A stretch of DNA of 22,609 bases from Modestobacter sp. GTDB lineage: Bacteria > Actinomycetota > Actinomycetes > Mycobacteriales > Geodermatophilaceae. The translations under genes were made by a program, and so were the position numbers. The stretch spans positions 1-22,609 of the forward strand of contig JAOPVN010000361.1 of NCBI GenBank assembly GCA_025966175.1, in the 5' to 3' direction. Shown here one piece after another: positions 8,341 through 15,186 of the stretch (positions within the stretch are counted from its first letter, which is position 1; each line of letters starts with the position of its first letter). Below the pieces are notes generated by a model that was given only the letters and a program-made list of their open reading frames with translations, searched no databases and had not been told where the DNA came from.

Positions 8341-8356
8341 GTGAGAACGCTCTCAC
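8341..8356. promoter_or_regulatory. Candidate LacI/CelR-type operator
   Basis: GTGAGAACGCTCTCAC is a 16-bp near-palindrome (7 of 8 base pairs match) with a central CG, as expected for a LacI-family site. Its core TGAGAACGCTCTCA matches 11 of 14 positions of the CelR/CebR consensus TGGGAGCGCTCCCA known from cellulolytic actinobacteria. It lies 55 bp upstream of the binding-protein start, just downstream of that gene's likely promoter, so repressor binding would block transcription. The divergent LacI-family protein is the obvious binder. Confidence 0.8.
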
Positions 8357-8372
8357 GGCCGTGCGGCACAGA

Positions 8373-8399
8373 GTGGTATGGGCCACAGGAAGCTGTCAA
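8373..8399 (-). promoter_or_regulatory. Likely promoter of the sugar transporter operon
   Basis: On the minus strand a perfect TTGACA (8394-8399) is followed after 15 bp by TACCAC (8373-8378). The -35 is exact; the -10 is poor and the spacer short, so the -10 assignment is uncertain. The operator at 8341-8356 would fall just downstream of the start site. Confidence 0.45.
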
Positions 8400-8449
8400 G
8401 TAACAGTTGGGGAACACCGTGGTGCCTGGCCGTGGCGGGTCTCCGACCG

Positions 8450-8455
8450 CACAAT
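8450..8455 (+). promoter_or_regulatory. Possible -10 of the LacI-family gene
   Basis: CACAAT, one base from TACAAT, lies 36 bp before the GTG start and about 20 bp before its Shine-Dalgarno. No clear -35 is visible. Confidence 0.3.
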
Positions 8456-8491
8456 GGGCTCGCCGACCCGAGCTCAGGAGACCCGTAGACC

Positions 8492-9514
8492 GTGACCAGC
8501 ACCCGCGCGTCGTCACCGACGCTGGACGAGGTCGCGGTCCTCGCCGGCGTCTCGCGGGCCACCGTCTCGCGCGTCATCAACGACTCGCCGCGGGTCAGCC
8601 CGGAAGCACGCGAGGCGGTGCAGTCGGCGGTCGCGCAGCTGCGCTACGTGCCCAACCGGATGGCCCGCAGCCTGGTCACCCGGCGCACCGACACGATCGC
8701 GCTGGTCCTCAACGAGCCGAACACGCAGGTGTTCTCCGACCCCTTCTTCGCCAGCATCGTGCGGGGGGTCTCCGCCACGTTGGCCGACACCGACCTGAAC
8801 CTGGTCCTGCTCACGGCCCGCGACGAGCGCGAGCAGGAGAAGGTCGGCAGGTACGCCCGCCAGGGCCACGTGGACGGCGTGATCCTGATGTCGGTGCACA
8901 GCGCGGACCCGCTGCCGGACATCCTGGCCTCGGCCGGGGTCCCGCTCGTGTTGTGCGGCCGGCCGTTCGACGGTCGCGAGGTCGCCTACGTCGACGCCGA
9001 CAACCGCGGCGGCGCGGTCGTGGCGGTCGAGCACCTGCTCGGTACCGGACGCACGGCGATCGCGACGATCACCGGCCCGCTGGACATGATCGCCGGGGTC
9101 GACCGGTACGCCGGTTACCGGGAGGCGCTGACCGCCGTCCGGCGCGAGCTGCGCCCCGAGCTCGTCGTCCACGGCGACTTCACCGAGGCCGGCGGGCGGC
9201 GGGCGATGGAGGAGCTGCTGGCCCGGGCCCCGGAGCTGGACGCGGTGTTCGTCGCGTCGGACCCCATGGCGGTGGGCGCGCTGCGCGCGCTGCGGGCGGC
9301 CGGGCGGCGGGTGCCGGAGGACGTGGCGGTGATCGGGTTCGACGACGCCGCCGTGGCGGAGACCTGCGATCCGCCGCTGACCACGATGGCCCAGCCGCTG
9401 GCCGACATGACCCCGCTGCTGACCGAGCTGCTGCTGCGCCAGATCGACGGCGTCGGCGAGCCCGCGGAGTCGCGCATCTGCCGCACCCATCTGGTGCGCC
9501 GCGCCTCCGCCTGA
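8492..9514 (+). CDS. LacI-family transcriptional regulator of the sugar operon
   Basis: 340-aa repressor. The N-terminal helix-turn-helix and hinge helix are clear: LDEVAVLAGVSRATVSRVIN (11-30), then VSPEAREAVQSAVAQLRYVPNRMARSL. A periplasmic-binding-protein-like ligand domain covers about 68-340 (TDTIALVLNEP, GVPLVLCGRPFDG, AYVDADNRGGA, VIGFDDAAVAETCDPPLTTM). The GTG start is supported by CAGGAG 11 bases upstream. Divergent from the transporter operon, with a CelR-like operator between them, so it most likely represses that operon and perhaps itself, released by cellobiose or a related beta-glucoside. The effector is inferred. The gene ends in post-stop hairpin copy B. Confidence 0.94.
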   Translation: MTSTRASSPTLDEVAVLAGVSRATVSRVINDSPRVSPEAREAVQSAVAQLRYVPNRMARSLVTRRTDTIALVLNEPNTQVFSDPFFASIVRGVSATLADTDLNLVLLTARDEREQEKVGRYARQGHVDGVILMSVHSADPLPDILASAGVPLVLCGRPFDGREVAYVDADNRGGAVVAVEHLLGTGRTAIATITGPLDMIAGVDRYAGYREALTAVRRELRPELVVHGDFTEAGGRRAMEELLARAPELDAVFVASDPMAVGALRALRAAGRRVPEDVAVIGFDDAAVAETCDPPLTTMAQPLADMTPLLTELLLRQIDGVGEPAESRICRTHLVRRASA

Positions 9515-9518
9515 AGAA

Positions 9519-9574
9519 GGACCCCTCTGCCCCCCACGCCTCGCGAGCTCGGCGCGGGCCCCTGCAGAGGGGCC
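9519..9574 (+). terminator. Post-stop structured hairpin element, copy B
   Basis: Starts 4 bases after the lacI-type stop. Outer stem GGACCCCTCTGC (9519-9530) with GCAGAGGGGCC (9564-9574), A of GGA bulged. Inner stem CGCC/GGCG (9537-9540, 9551-9554) around loop TCGCGAGCTC (9541-9550). Compared with copy C, the outer stem carries paired T and A changes that keep pairing. Likely terminator of the lacI-type transcript. Confidence 0.75.
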
Positions 9575-9610
9575 TCGGGACGTCGAAACGCGCGAGACAC
9601 ACGTCCTGTC

Positions 9611-9616
9611 TAGGTT
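9611..9616 (+). promoter_or_regulatory. -10 hexamer for a probably leaderless ATP-grasp mRNA
   Basis: TAGGTT (TANNNT type) occupies -12 to -7 relative to the ATG at 9623, which would put transcription initiation at or next to the start codon. There is no Shine-Dalgarno before this ATG, which fits a leaderless message. No convincing -35. Confidence 0.5.
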
Positions 9617-9622
9617 CGTCGC

Positions 9623-11296
9623 ATGGCGGACCTCTTCGACGGCTACCCGCTCGGGCAGCAGTGGGACGAGATGTTCTCGGCCCCCGCGCAGCCCCGGCCG
9701 CCGTACACCGGTCTGTTCAGCTCGCTGCAGCCGATGTCGGGCGAGGAGCTGGCCGCCCGGGCCGACGTCCTCTCACAGACCTACCGCGACGCCGGGGTGA
9801 CCTTCGCGCACGCCGGTGAGGAACAGCCCTTCCCGCTCGACATCGTGCCGCGGGTGATCGGCCACGAGGAGTGGTCGCTCATCGAGCGGGGGGTGAAGCA
9901 GCGGGTGCACGCCCTGGAGGCGTTCCTGGCCGACGTCTACGGCGCCGGGCAGGTGTTCGCCGACCGGGTCGTGCCGCGCGGCGTCGTCACCACCAGCGCG
10001 CACTTCCACCGCGCCGCGCACGGCCTGGTCCCGCCCAACGGTGTGCGGGTGCACGTCTCGGGCATCGACCTGGTGCGCGACGAGGCCGGGGACTTCCGGG
10101 TGCTGGAGGACAACCTCCGCTCGCCGTCGGGGGTCAGCTACGTCATCACCAACCGCGCCGCCATGAGCCAGGTGCTGCCCGAGCTCTTCGGTGACCACCG
10201 GGTGCAGCCGGTCAGCGACTACCCGAGCAGGCTGCTGGCCGCGCTGAAGGCCTCGGCACCGACGGGGATCGCCGACCCGACCGTCGTCCTGCTCACCCCC
10301 GGCGTCTACAACTCGGCCTACTTCGAGCACGCCCTGCTCGCCCGGCAGATGGGCGTCGAGCTGGTGGAGGGGCGCGACCTGGTGTGCTCCGGCGGCCAGG
10401 TCAGCATGCGCACGACGGACGGCCAGCAACGCGTCGACGTCATCTACCGCCGCATCGACGACGACTTCCTGGACCCGGTGCACTTCCGCTCCGACTCGGT
10501 GATCGGCTGCGCCGGCGTGCTGAACGCCGCCCGCGCCGGCCGGGTCACCATCGCCAACGCGGTCGGCAACGGGGTCGCCGACGACAAGCTGCTCTTCACC
10601 TGGGTCCCCGACCTGATCCGCTACTACCTGGCCGAGGAGCCGGTGCTGGCCAACGCCGACACCTACCGACTCGACGAGCCCGACACCGTCGAGTGGGTGC
10701 TGTCCTCGCTGGACCAGCTGGTGCTCAAGCCGGTCGACGGCTCCGGCGGCAAGGGCATCGTCATCGGCCCGCGGGCCGACCAGCGGACCCTGGAGGAGCT
10801 GGCGGTCAAGGTGCGCGCCTCGCCGCGGGACTGGATCGCGCAGAAGCCGATCGGCCTGTCGACGTCCCCGACGCTGATCAACGGCCGGATCGCCCCCCGG
10901 CACGTCGACCTGCGCCCGTTCGCGGTGAACGACGGCAACGACGTGTGGGTGCTGCCCGGTGGGCTGACCCGGGTCGCGCTGCCGGAGGGCGAGCTGGTGG
11001 TCAACTCCAGCCAGGGCGGCGGCTCCAAGGACACCTGGGTCATCACCCCGCCCCGGCCGGCCGCCGAGCCGGTGCCCGAGCAGGACGTGACCCGGATCGA
11101 GTTCACCACCGCTGACCTGCCCGCGGAGCCGCCGGCGCAGGACCCCGGACCGGGCAACGACAACGCGCTCGCCCAGTCCCAGCAGCAGCAACAGCAGAAC
11201 GCCAAAATGGCCATTTTGGCCCCACCTGGCGAGTCGGCCGCCGGCACGCAACCCCGCCAAAATGGCCATTTTGGCGAGGAGGGTGCGCCGTGCTGA
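9623..11296 (+). CDS. Circularly permuted ATP-grasp type 2 protein (DUF404/DUF407)
   Basis: 557-aa protein of the circularly permuted ATP-grasp family, predicted to form amide or peptide-like bonds using ATP; the substrate is unknown. Landmarks: the N-terminal region with IPxVI-like DIVPRVIGHEEWSLIERGVKQRVHALEAFLADVYG (73-107), LEDNLRSPSGVSYVITNR (161-178), YNSAYFEHALLARQMGVELVEGRDL (229-253), DVIYRRIDDDFLDP (272-285), NAVGNGVADDK (312-322), LVLKPVDGSGGKGIVIGP (366-383, nucleotide-binding loop) and RHVDLRPFAV (426-435). After about residue 475 comes a tail of some 80 residues, rich in Pro/Glu and with SQQQQQQN (519-526), beyond the usual domain. The DNA of the tail carries two 20-bp palindromes. 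Stop overlaps the next gene by seven bases (GTGCTGA). First gene of a three-gene operon. Confidence 0.93.
   Translation: MADLFDGYPLGQQWDEMFSAPAQPRPPYTGLFSSLQPMSGEELAARADVLSQTYRDAGVTFAHAGEEQPFPLDIVPRVIGHEEWSLIERGVKQRVHALEAFLADVYGAGQVFADRVVPRGVVTTSAHFHRAAHGLVPPNGVRVHVSGIDLVRDEAGDFRVLEDNLRSPSGVSYVITNRAAMSQVLPELFGDHRVQPVSDYPSRLLAALKASAPTGIADPTVVLLTPGVYNSAYFEHALLARQMGVELVEGRDLVCSGGQVSMRTTDGQQRVDVIYRRIDDDFLDPVHFRSDSVIGCAGVLNAARAGRVTIANAVGNGVADDKLLFTWVPDLIRYYLAEEPVLANADTYRLDEPDTVEWVLSSLDQLVLKPVDGSGGKGIVIGPRADQRTLEELAVKVRASPRDWIAQKPIGLSTSPTLINGRIAPRHVDLRPFAVNDGNDVWVLPGGLTRVALPEGELVVNSSQGGGSKDTWVITPPRPAAEPVPEQDVTRIEFTTADLPAEPPAQDPGPGNDNALAQSQQQQQQNAKMAILAPPGESAAGTQPRQNGHFGEEGAPC
11201..11220. repeat. 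20-bp perfect palindrome, copy 1
   Basis: GCCAAAATGGCCATTTTGGC equals its own reverse complement, lies in the 3' coding end of the ATP-grasp gene (read as AKMAILA) and is strikingly AT-rich for this DNA. An identical copy begins 55 bp downstream. It could be a regulator site, a hairpin (8-bp stem, GGCC loop) or a dispersed repeat. Confidence 0.9.
11256..11275. repeat. 20-bp perfect palindrome, copy 2
   Basis: Identical to the copy at 11201-11220, separated from it by 35 bp, but read in a different codon frame (QNGHFG). Conservation is therefore at the DNA or RNA level, not the protein level. It ends just before the GAGGAGG ribosome binding site of the alpha-E gene. Confidence 0.9.
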
Positions 11297-12240
11297 GCCG
11301 GATCGCCGAGTCGCTGTTCTGGATCGGCCGGTACGTGGAGCGGGCCGACGACACCGCCCGCATCCTCGACGTGCACACCCAGCGGCTGGTCGAGGACCCG
11401 TGGATCGACGAGCAGCGCGCCTGCGCCAACCTGCTCGCGCTGATGGGCTCGCCGTGCCCGGAGAACGAGGCCGACACCGAGCGGGTGCTGGCCACCCTCG
11501 CCTTCGACCGGAGCAGCCCGAGCTCGATCACCGGGGCGCTGTCGGCCGCCCGGGAGAACGCCCGCGGCGCCCGCGAGGTGCTGTCGGCGGAGATCTGGGA
11601 GTCGCTCAACGTCACCCACAACGCGCTGCCGCAGCAGCGGACGATGGCCCGCCGCTACGGCCCGCACTCGCTGTTCCGGTTCGTCCGGGAACGCTCGGCG
11701 ATGGTCTTCGGGCTGGCCGACGCCACGATGAGCCGCGACGAGAGCTGGCTGTTCCTCATCCTCGGCCGCTCCCTGGAACGGGTGGACATGACCGCCCGGA
11801 TGCTGTCGACCCGGGTGCTGGCCGGCGACGCCGCGCCGTCCTGGACGCTGGTGCTCCGCTCGACCGGCGCCTACGAGCCCTACCTGCGCACCTACCGGGG
11901 CGCGGTGAACTCCAGCCGGGCGGCGGAGTTCCTGCTGCTGGACCGGCTCTTCCCCCGCTCGGTGTTCGCGGCGCTGGAGCAGGCCGAGGGCTGCCTGGCC
12001 GAGCTGGAGCGGGCCAACGTGCGGGAGGGGCACCGGATCGGCGTCGCCGGCGAGGCGCACCGCATCGTCGGGCGGGCCCGGACGATGCTGGAGTTCATGC
12101 AGACCGACGAGATCCTGGCGAGGCTGCCCACCCGCCTCGACGAGCTGCAGCGCACCTGTTCGCTGGCCAGCGAGGCGGTCACCAACCGGTTCTTCACCGA
12201 GCAGGCACCGCAGATCTGGGTGCCGGAAGGCGTGGGGTGA
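11290..12240 (+). CDS. Alpha-E domain protein (DUF403)
   Basis: 316-aa all-alpha protein. The N-terminal MLSRIAESLFWIGRYVERADDTARILDVH is the hallmark of the family. Later segments include WESLNVTHNALPQQR, LGRSLERVDMTARMLSTRVL and FLLLDRLFPRSVFAALEQAE. The family has no established activity. It is almost always encoded beside circularly permuted ATP-grasp and transglutaminase-like proteins and is thought to act with them. The GTG start at 11290 has GAGGAGG at 11276-11282 and overlaps the ATP-grasp stop, so translation is coupled. Its own stop overlaps the next start in GTGA. Confidence 0.94.
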   Translation: MLSRIAESLFWIGRYVERADDTARILDVHTQRLVEDPWIDEQRACANLLALMGSPCPENEADTERVLATLAFDRSSPSSITGALSAARENARGAREVLSAEIWESLNVTHNALPQQRTMARRYGPHSLFRFVRERSAMVFGLADATMSRDESWLFLILGRSLERVDMTARMLSTRVLAGDAAPSWTLVLRSTGAYEPYLRTYRGAVNSSRAAEFLLLDRLFPRSVFAALEQAEGCLAELERANVREGHRIGVAGEAHRIVGRARTMLEFMQTDEILARLPTRLDELQRTCSLASEAVTNRFFTEQAPQIWVPEGVG

Positions 12241-13166
12241 GGGTCGTGCCGCAGTCGCAGAGCCAGTTCCAGTCGCGCAGCACCCAGTCGCAGACGCAGA
12301 CCGGCCCGGTCCGGGTGCCCAGCGACCGCTGGCGGCTGCAGGTCGTGCACCGCACCGAGTTCCGCTACGGCGGCCCGGTGCGCTCCTCGTACAACGAGGC
12401 GCGGATGACCCCGGAGAACAGCAGCCGGCAGACCACCCTGCGGTCGCGGGTGGAGATCGAGCCGACCGCCACGGTGCACGCCTACCGCGACTACTGGGGC
12501 TCCACGGTCACCGCCTTCGACACCCACGGGCCACACACCGAGCTGGTCGTGAAGGCGACCTCGGTGGTGGAGGCCGGCCCCGAGCCGCACCTCCCCGACC
12601 CGCTGGACTGGGCCGGCCTGGCGGACCCCGACGTACAGGACCGCTTCGGCGAGATGCTGCGTCCGACGCCGCTGACGGCGATGGACGCACCGGTGGTGCA
12701 GGCAGTGCGTGAGGTCGTCGGGGACGCCGGCCCGCGGGAGGCCGGGCACCTGGTGTGCCGGTTCGTCTACGAGCACATGGAGTACCTGACCGGCTCCACC
12801 AACGTGAAGACCAACGCGATGCAGGCCTGGACGCACGGCAAGGGCGTCTGCCAGGACATCTCGCACGTCTCGGTCGGCCTGCTGCGCGCCCTCGGCCTGC
12901 CCGCCCGTTACGTCTCCGGCTACCTGCACCCCAAGCCGTCGGCCGGCATCGGGCAGGCGGTCACCGGAGAGAGCCACGCCTGGGTCGAGTGGTGGGACGG
13001 CGGGTGGTCCGGCTTCGACCCCACCAACGTCGTGGAGATCGGCCCCCGGCACGTGACGCTGGCCCGCGGGCGCGACTACTCCGACGTGCCTCCGCTGAAG
13101 GGGATCTTCTCGGGACCGAAGAGCGAGGGCTCGACGGTCACCGTGGAGGTCACCCGCCTGGCATAG
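12237..13166 (+). CDS. Transglutaminase-like cysteine peptidase domain protein
   Basis: 309 aa. The start is taken as the GTG at 12237, overlapping the alpha-E stop (GTGA) with GGAAGG six bases upstream; GTG at 12246 is an alternative. An N-terminal Gln/Ser-rich segment (QSQSQFQSRSTQSQTQT) is followed by a beta-rich N-terminal domain beginning WRLQVVHRTEFRYGGPVRSSYNEARMTP. The transglutaminase core has GKGVCQDISHVSVGLLRALGLPARYVSGYL (nucleophile C205), GESHAWVEWW (H247) and GFDPTN (D261), a complete catalytic triad. This fold includes peptidases and amide-bond hydrolases, so it may cut or edit the ATP-grasp product. No signal peptide or membrane segment is seen, so a cytoplasmic location is inferred. 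Last gene of the operon, ending in hairpin copy C. Confidence 0.92.
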   Translation: MRVVPQSQSQFQSRSTQSQTQTGPVRVPSDRWRLQVVHRTEFRYGGPVRSSYNEARMTPENSSRQTTLRSRVEIEPTATVHAYRDYWGSTVTAFDTHGPHTELVVKATSVVEAGPEPHLPDPLDWAGLADPDVQDRFGEMLRPTPLTAMDAPVVQAVREVVGDAGPREAGHLVCRFVYEHMEYLTGSTNVKTNAMQAWTHGKGVCQDISHVSVGLLRALGLPARYVSGYLHPKPSAGIGQAVTGESHAWVEWWDGGWSGFDPTNVVEIGPRHVTLARGRDYSDVPPLKGIFSGPKSEGSTVTVEVTRLA

Positions 13167-13170
13167 AAAA

Positions 13171-13223
13171 GGACCCCCTGCCCCCACCGCTCGCAAGCTC
13201 GCGGCGGGACCCTGCAGGGGGCC
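13171..13223 (+). terminator. Post-stop structured hairpin element, copy C
   Basis: Starts 4 bases after the transglutaminase-like gene. Outer stem GGACCCCCTGC (13171-13181) with GCAGGGGGCC (13214-13223), A bulged. Inner stem CCGC/GCGG (13187-13190, 13201-13204) around loop TCGCAAGCTC (13191-13200). Ends 19 bp before the next gene, so it probably separates the operon from the ABC-F gene. Confidence 0.75.
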
Positions 13224-13242
13224 GTGGGATGCTGGAGTCCTC

Positions 13243-15108
13243 ATGAGCTCCCCGCTGAACCTGGTCAACCTCGAGCGGGTCTCCAAGGCCCACGGCACCA
13301 CCGTCATCCTCGACGACGTCTCCCTCGGCGTCGCCGCGGGCGAGCGGATCGGCGTGGTCGGCCGCAACGGCGGCGGCAAGTCGACGCTGCTCGGCGTGCT
13401 GACCGGCGTCCAGGAGCCCGACTCCGGCCGGGTCACCCGCCGCGGTGACCTGGCGATGGGCGTGCTCGACCAGACCGGCACGCTCCCGCCGGGGACGACG
13501 GTGCGCGACGTCGTCCTCCCCACCTCGCGGTTCGCCGCTGAGCACGAGTGGGCCGGTGACCCCGCCGTCCGCTCGGTGCTCACCGGGCTGGAGCTCGACC
13601 GGCTCGGGCTGGACTCGCCGGTCGCCCCGATGTCGGGCGGCGAGCGGCGCCGGGTCGCGCTGGCCGCGCAGCTGATCCGCCCGCTGGACCTGCTGGTCCT
13701 GGACGAGCCGACCAACCACCTGGACGTCGAGGGCGTCGCCTGGCTCGCCGAGTACGTGCGGGCCCGGGCCGGCGGGCTCGTCGTCGTCACCCACGACCGG
13801 TGGTTCCTCGACGAGGTCTGCACCACCACGTGGGAGGTCGCCGACGGCAACGTCCACGCCTACGACGGCGGCTACTCGGCCTACACGCTGGCCCGTGCCG
13901 AGCGCGCCCGCATCGCGTCGGTGACCGAGGACCGGCGGATGAACCTGGTCCGCAAGGAGCTGGCCTGGCTGCGCCGCGGCCCGCCGGCCCGGACCAGCAA
14001 GCCCCGCTTCCGGATCGAGGCGGCGCAGGCGCTGATCGCCGACGAGCCGCCGGCCCGCGACACGATGGCGCTGGCCGGCTTCGCCGCCCGACGGCTGGGC
14101 AAGACCGTCTACGACGTCGAGGACATCACCTACACCGTCCGCGGCGACGTCGTCGACGACGCCGACGACCCGGCCGGTCCCGCCGATCCGGAGGGTCCCC
14201 GGGAACGGACGCTGTTCCGGGACCTGACCTGGCACGTCGGCCCGGGCGACCGGATCGGCATCGTCGGGGTGAACGGTGCGGGCAAGACCTCGCTGCTCAA
14301 GCTGCTGGTGGGCGAGGTGCGGCCCGACGCCGGCCACGTGGTCGTGGGCCAGACCGTGGCGCCTGCCTATCTGTCGCAGCACGTCACCGAGCTGCCGCCG
14401 CGCTCGCGGGTGCTGGAGGCGGTGCAGGACGTCGCCCGGATCGCCCGGATCGGCAACCAGGAGATCTCCGCCTCCACGCTGGCCGAGCGGTTCGGCTTCG
14501 CCGCCAACCGGCAGTGGACCCCGGTCGGGGACCTCTCCGGCGGTGAGCGCCGCCGGCTGCAGCTGCTGCGGCTGCTGATGGCCGAGCCCAACGTGCTGCT
14601 GCTCGACGAGCCGACCAACGACCTGGACATCGACACGCTGACCGCGTTGGAGGACCTGCTCGACAGCTTCCCCGGCACGGTGCTGGTGGTCAGCCACGAC
14701 CGGTACTTCGTCGACCGGGTATGCGACTCGGTGGTCGCGCTGATGGGCGACGGTTCGCTGGCCGCACTGCCCGGCGGGGTCGAGGAGTACCTGGCCCGGC
14801 GGGCAGCGGGGGAGGCGGCGCTGCCCTCGACGGGCCCGGCGGCTCCCCCGGGGAGCCCCGCACTGCCGATCCGGGTGTCGGAGCGCAGCGCGGCGGAGGT
14901 GCGGGCCGCGCGCAAGGAGGCCGGCCGGCTGGAGCGCCGGATGCTCAAGCTGGACGCGGACGAGAAGGTGCTGCTGCAGCAGCTGGCCGCCGCGGCCGTG
15001 GACTACGCGAAGGCTGCGGAGCTCGACGGGCAGCTACGGGCGCTGCAGGCGGAGAAGGAGCAGATCGAGGCCGAGTGGCTGGCGGCGGCCGAGGTCGCCG
15101 AGGGCTGA
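13243..15108 (+). CDS. ABC-F family ATPase (Uup-like)
   Basis: 621-aa soluble protein with two ABC domains and no membrane segment, the ABC-F arrangement; such proteins act on ribosomes in translation quality control or antibiotic protection. Domain 1: Walker A GRNGGGKST (40-48), signature MSGGERRRVALAAQL, Walker B LLVLDEPTNHLDVEG. Domain 2: Walker A GVNGAGKTS (342-350), signature LSGGERRRLQLLRLL (431-445), Walker B LLLDEPTNDLDIDT. The linker contains the Arg-rich RMNLVRKELAWLRRGPPARTSKPRFR, part of the P-site-reaching region. The C-terminal 70 residues are a charged coiled coil as in Uup. The ATG has GGAG five bases upstream. Housekeeping role is more likely than resistance, as no resistance context is present. 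Confidence 0.92.
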   Translation: MSSPLNLVNLERVSKAHGTTVILDDVSLGVAAGERIGVVGRNGGGKSTLLGVLTGVQEPDSGRVTRRGDLAMGVLDQTGTLPPGTTVRDVVLPTSRFAAEHEWAGDPAVRSVLTGLELDRLGLDSPVAPMSGGERRRVALAAQLIRPLDLLVLDEPTNHLDVEGVAWLAEYVRARAGGLVVVTHDRWFLDEVCTTTWEVADGNVHAYDGGYSAYTLARAERARIASVTEDRRMNLVRKELAWLRRGPPARTSKPRFRIEAAQALIADEPPARDTMALAGFAARRLGKTVYDVEDITYTVRGDVVDDADDPAGPADPEGPRERTLFRDLTWHVGPGDRIGIVGVNGAGKTSLLKLLVGEVRPDAGHVVVGQTVAPAYLSQHVTELPPRSRVLEAVQDVARIARIGNQEISASTLAERFGFAANRQWTPVGDLSGGERRRLQLLRLLMAEPNVLLLDEPTNDLDIDTLTALEDLLDSFPGTVLVVSHDRYFVDRVCDSVVALMGDGSLAALPGGVEEYLARRAAGEAALPSTGPAAPPGSPALPIRVSERSAAEVRAARKEAGRLERRMLKLDADEKVLLQQLAAAAVDYAKAAELDGQLRALQAEKEQIEAEWLAAAEVAEG

Positions 15109-15127
15109 GCCCCCGGCGACCTCCGAC

Positions 15128-15182
15128 GGCCCCGTCCAGAGGCTCGCCCCGAGCGTGCGAGGGGGTGAGGAGGACGGGGTCC
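15128..15182. terminator. Post-stop structured hairpin element, copy D (between convergent genes)
   Basis: In leuA orientation (minus) it starts 4 bases after the leuA stop. Outer stem GGACCCCGTCC (15172-15182) with GGACGGGGCC (15128-15137), A bulged. Inner stem CCCC/GGGG (15161-15164, 15147-15150) around loop TCGCACGCTC (15151-15160). Both stems differ in sequence from the other copies yet pair fully. Lying between the convergent ABC-F and leuA genes, it can fold from either strand and probably ends both transcripts. Confidence 0.75.
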
Positions 15183-15186
15183 TTCG

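Noticed and set aside
8286..8516. N-terminal extension of the binding-protein frame
   Set aside because: It would overlap the operator and the lacI-type start and bury the lipoprotein signal; the ATG at 8285 has a strong ribosome site.
11178..11199. CAG/CAA repeat as a microsatellite
   Set aside because: Only six Gln codons with one CAA interruption; too short to call a tandem repeat, so it is described as a Gln-rich tail.
11892..13850. 652-codon minus-strand frame crossing the alpha-E, transglutaminase-like and ABC-F genes
   Set aside because: It spans three real plus-strand genes and a terminator; composition is typical of antisense GC-rich frames.
13243..15108. ABC-F protein as an antibiotic resistance gene
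   Set aside because: The C-terminal coiled coil and housekeeping neighbours fit Uup-like proteins; there is no resistance cluster or inducible leader.
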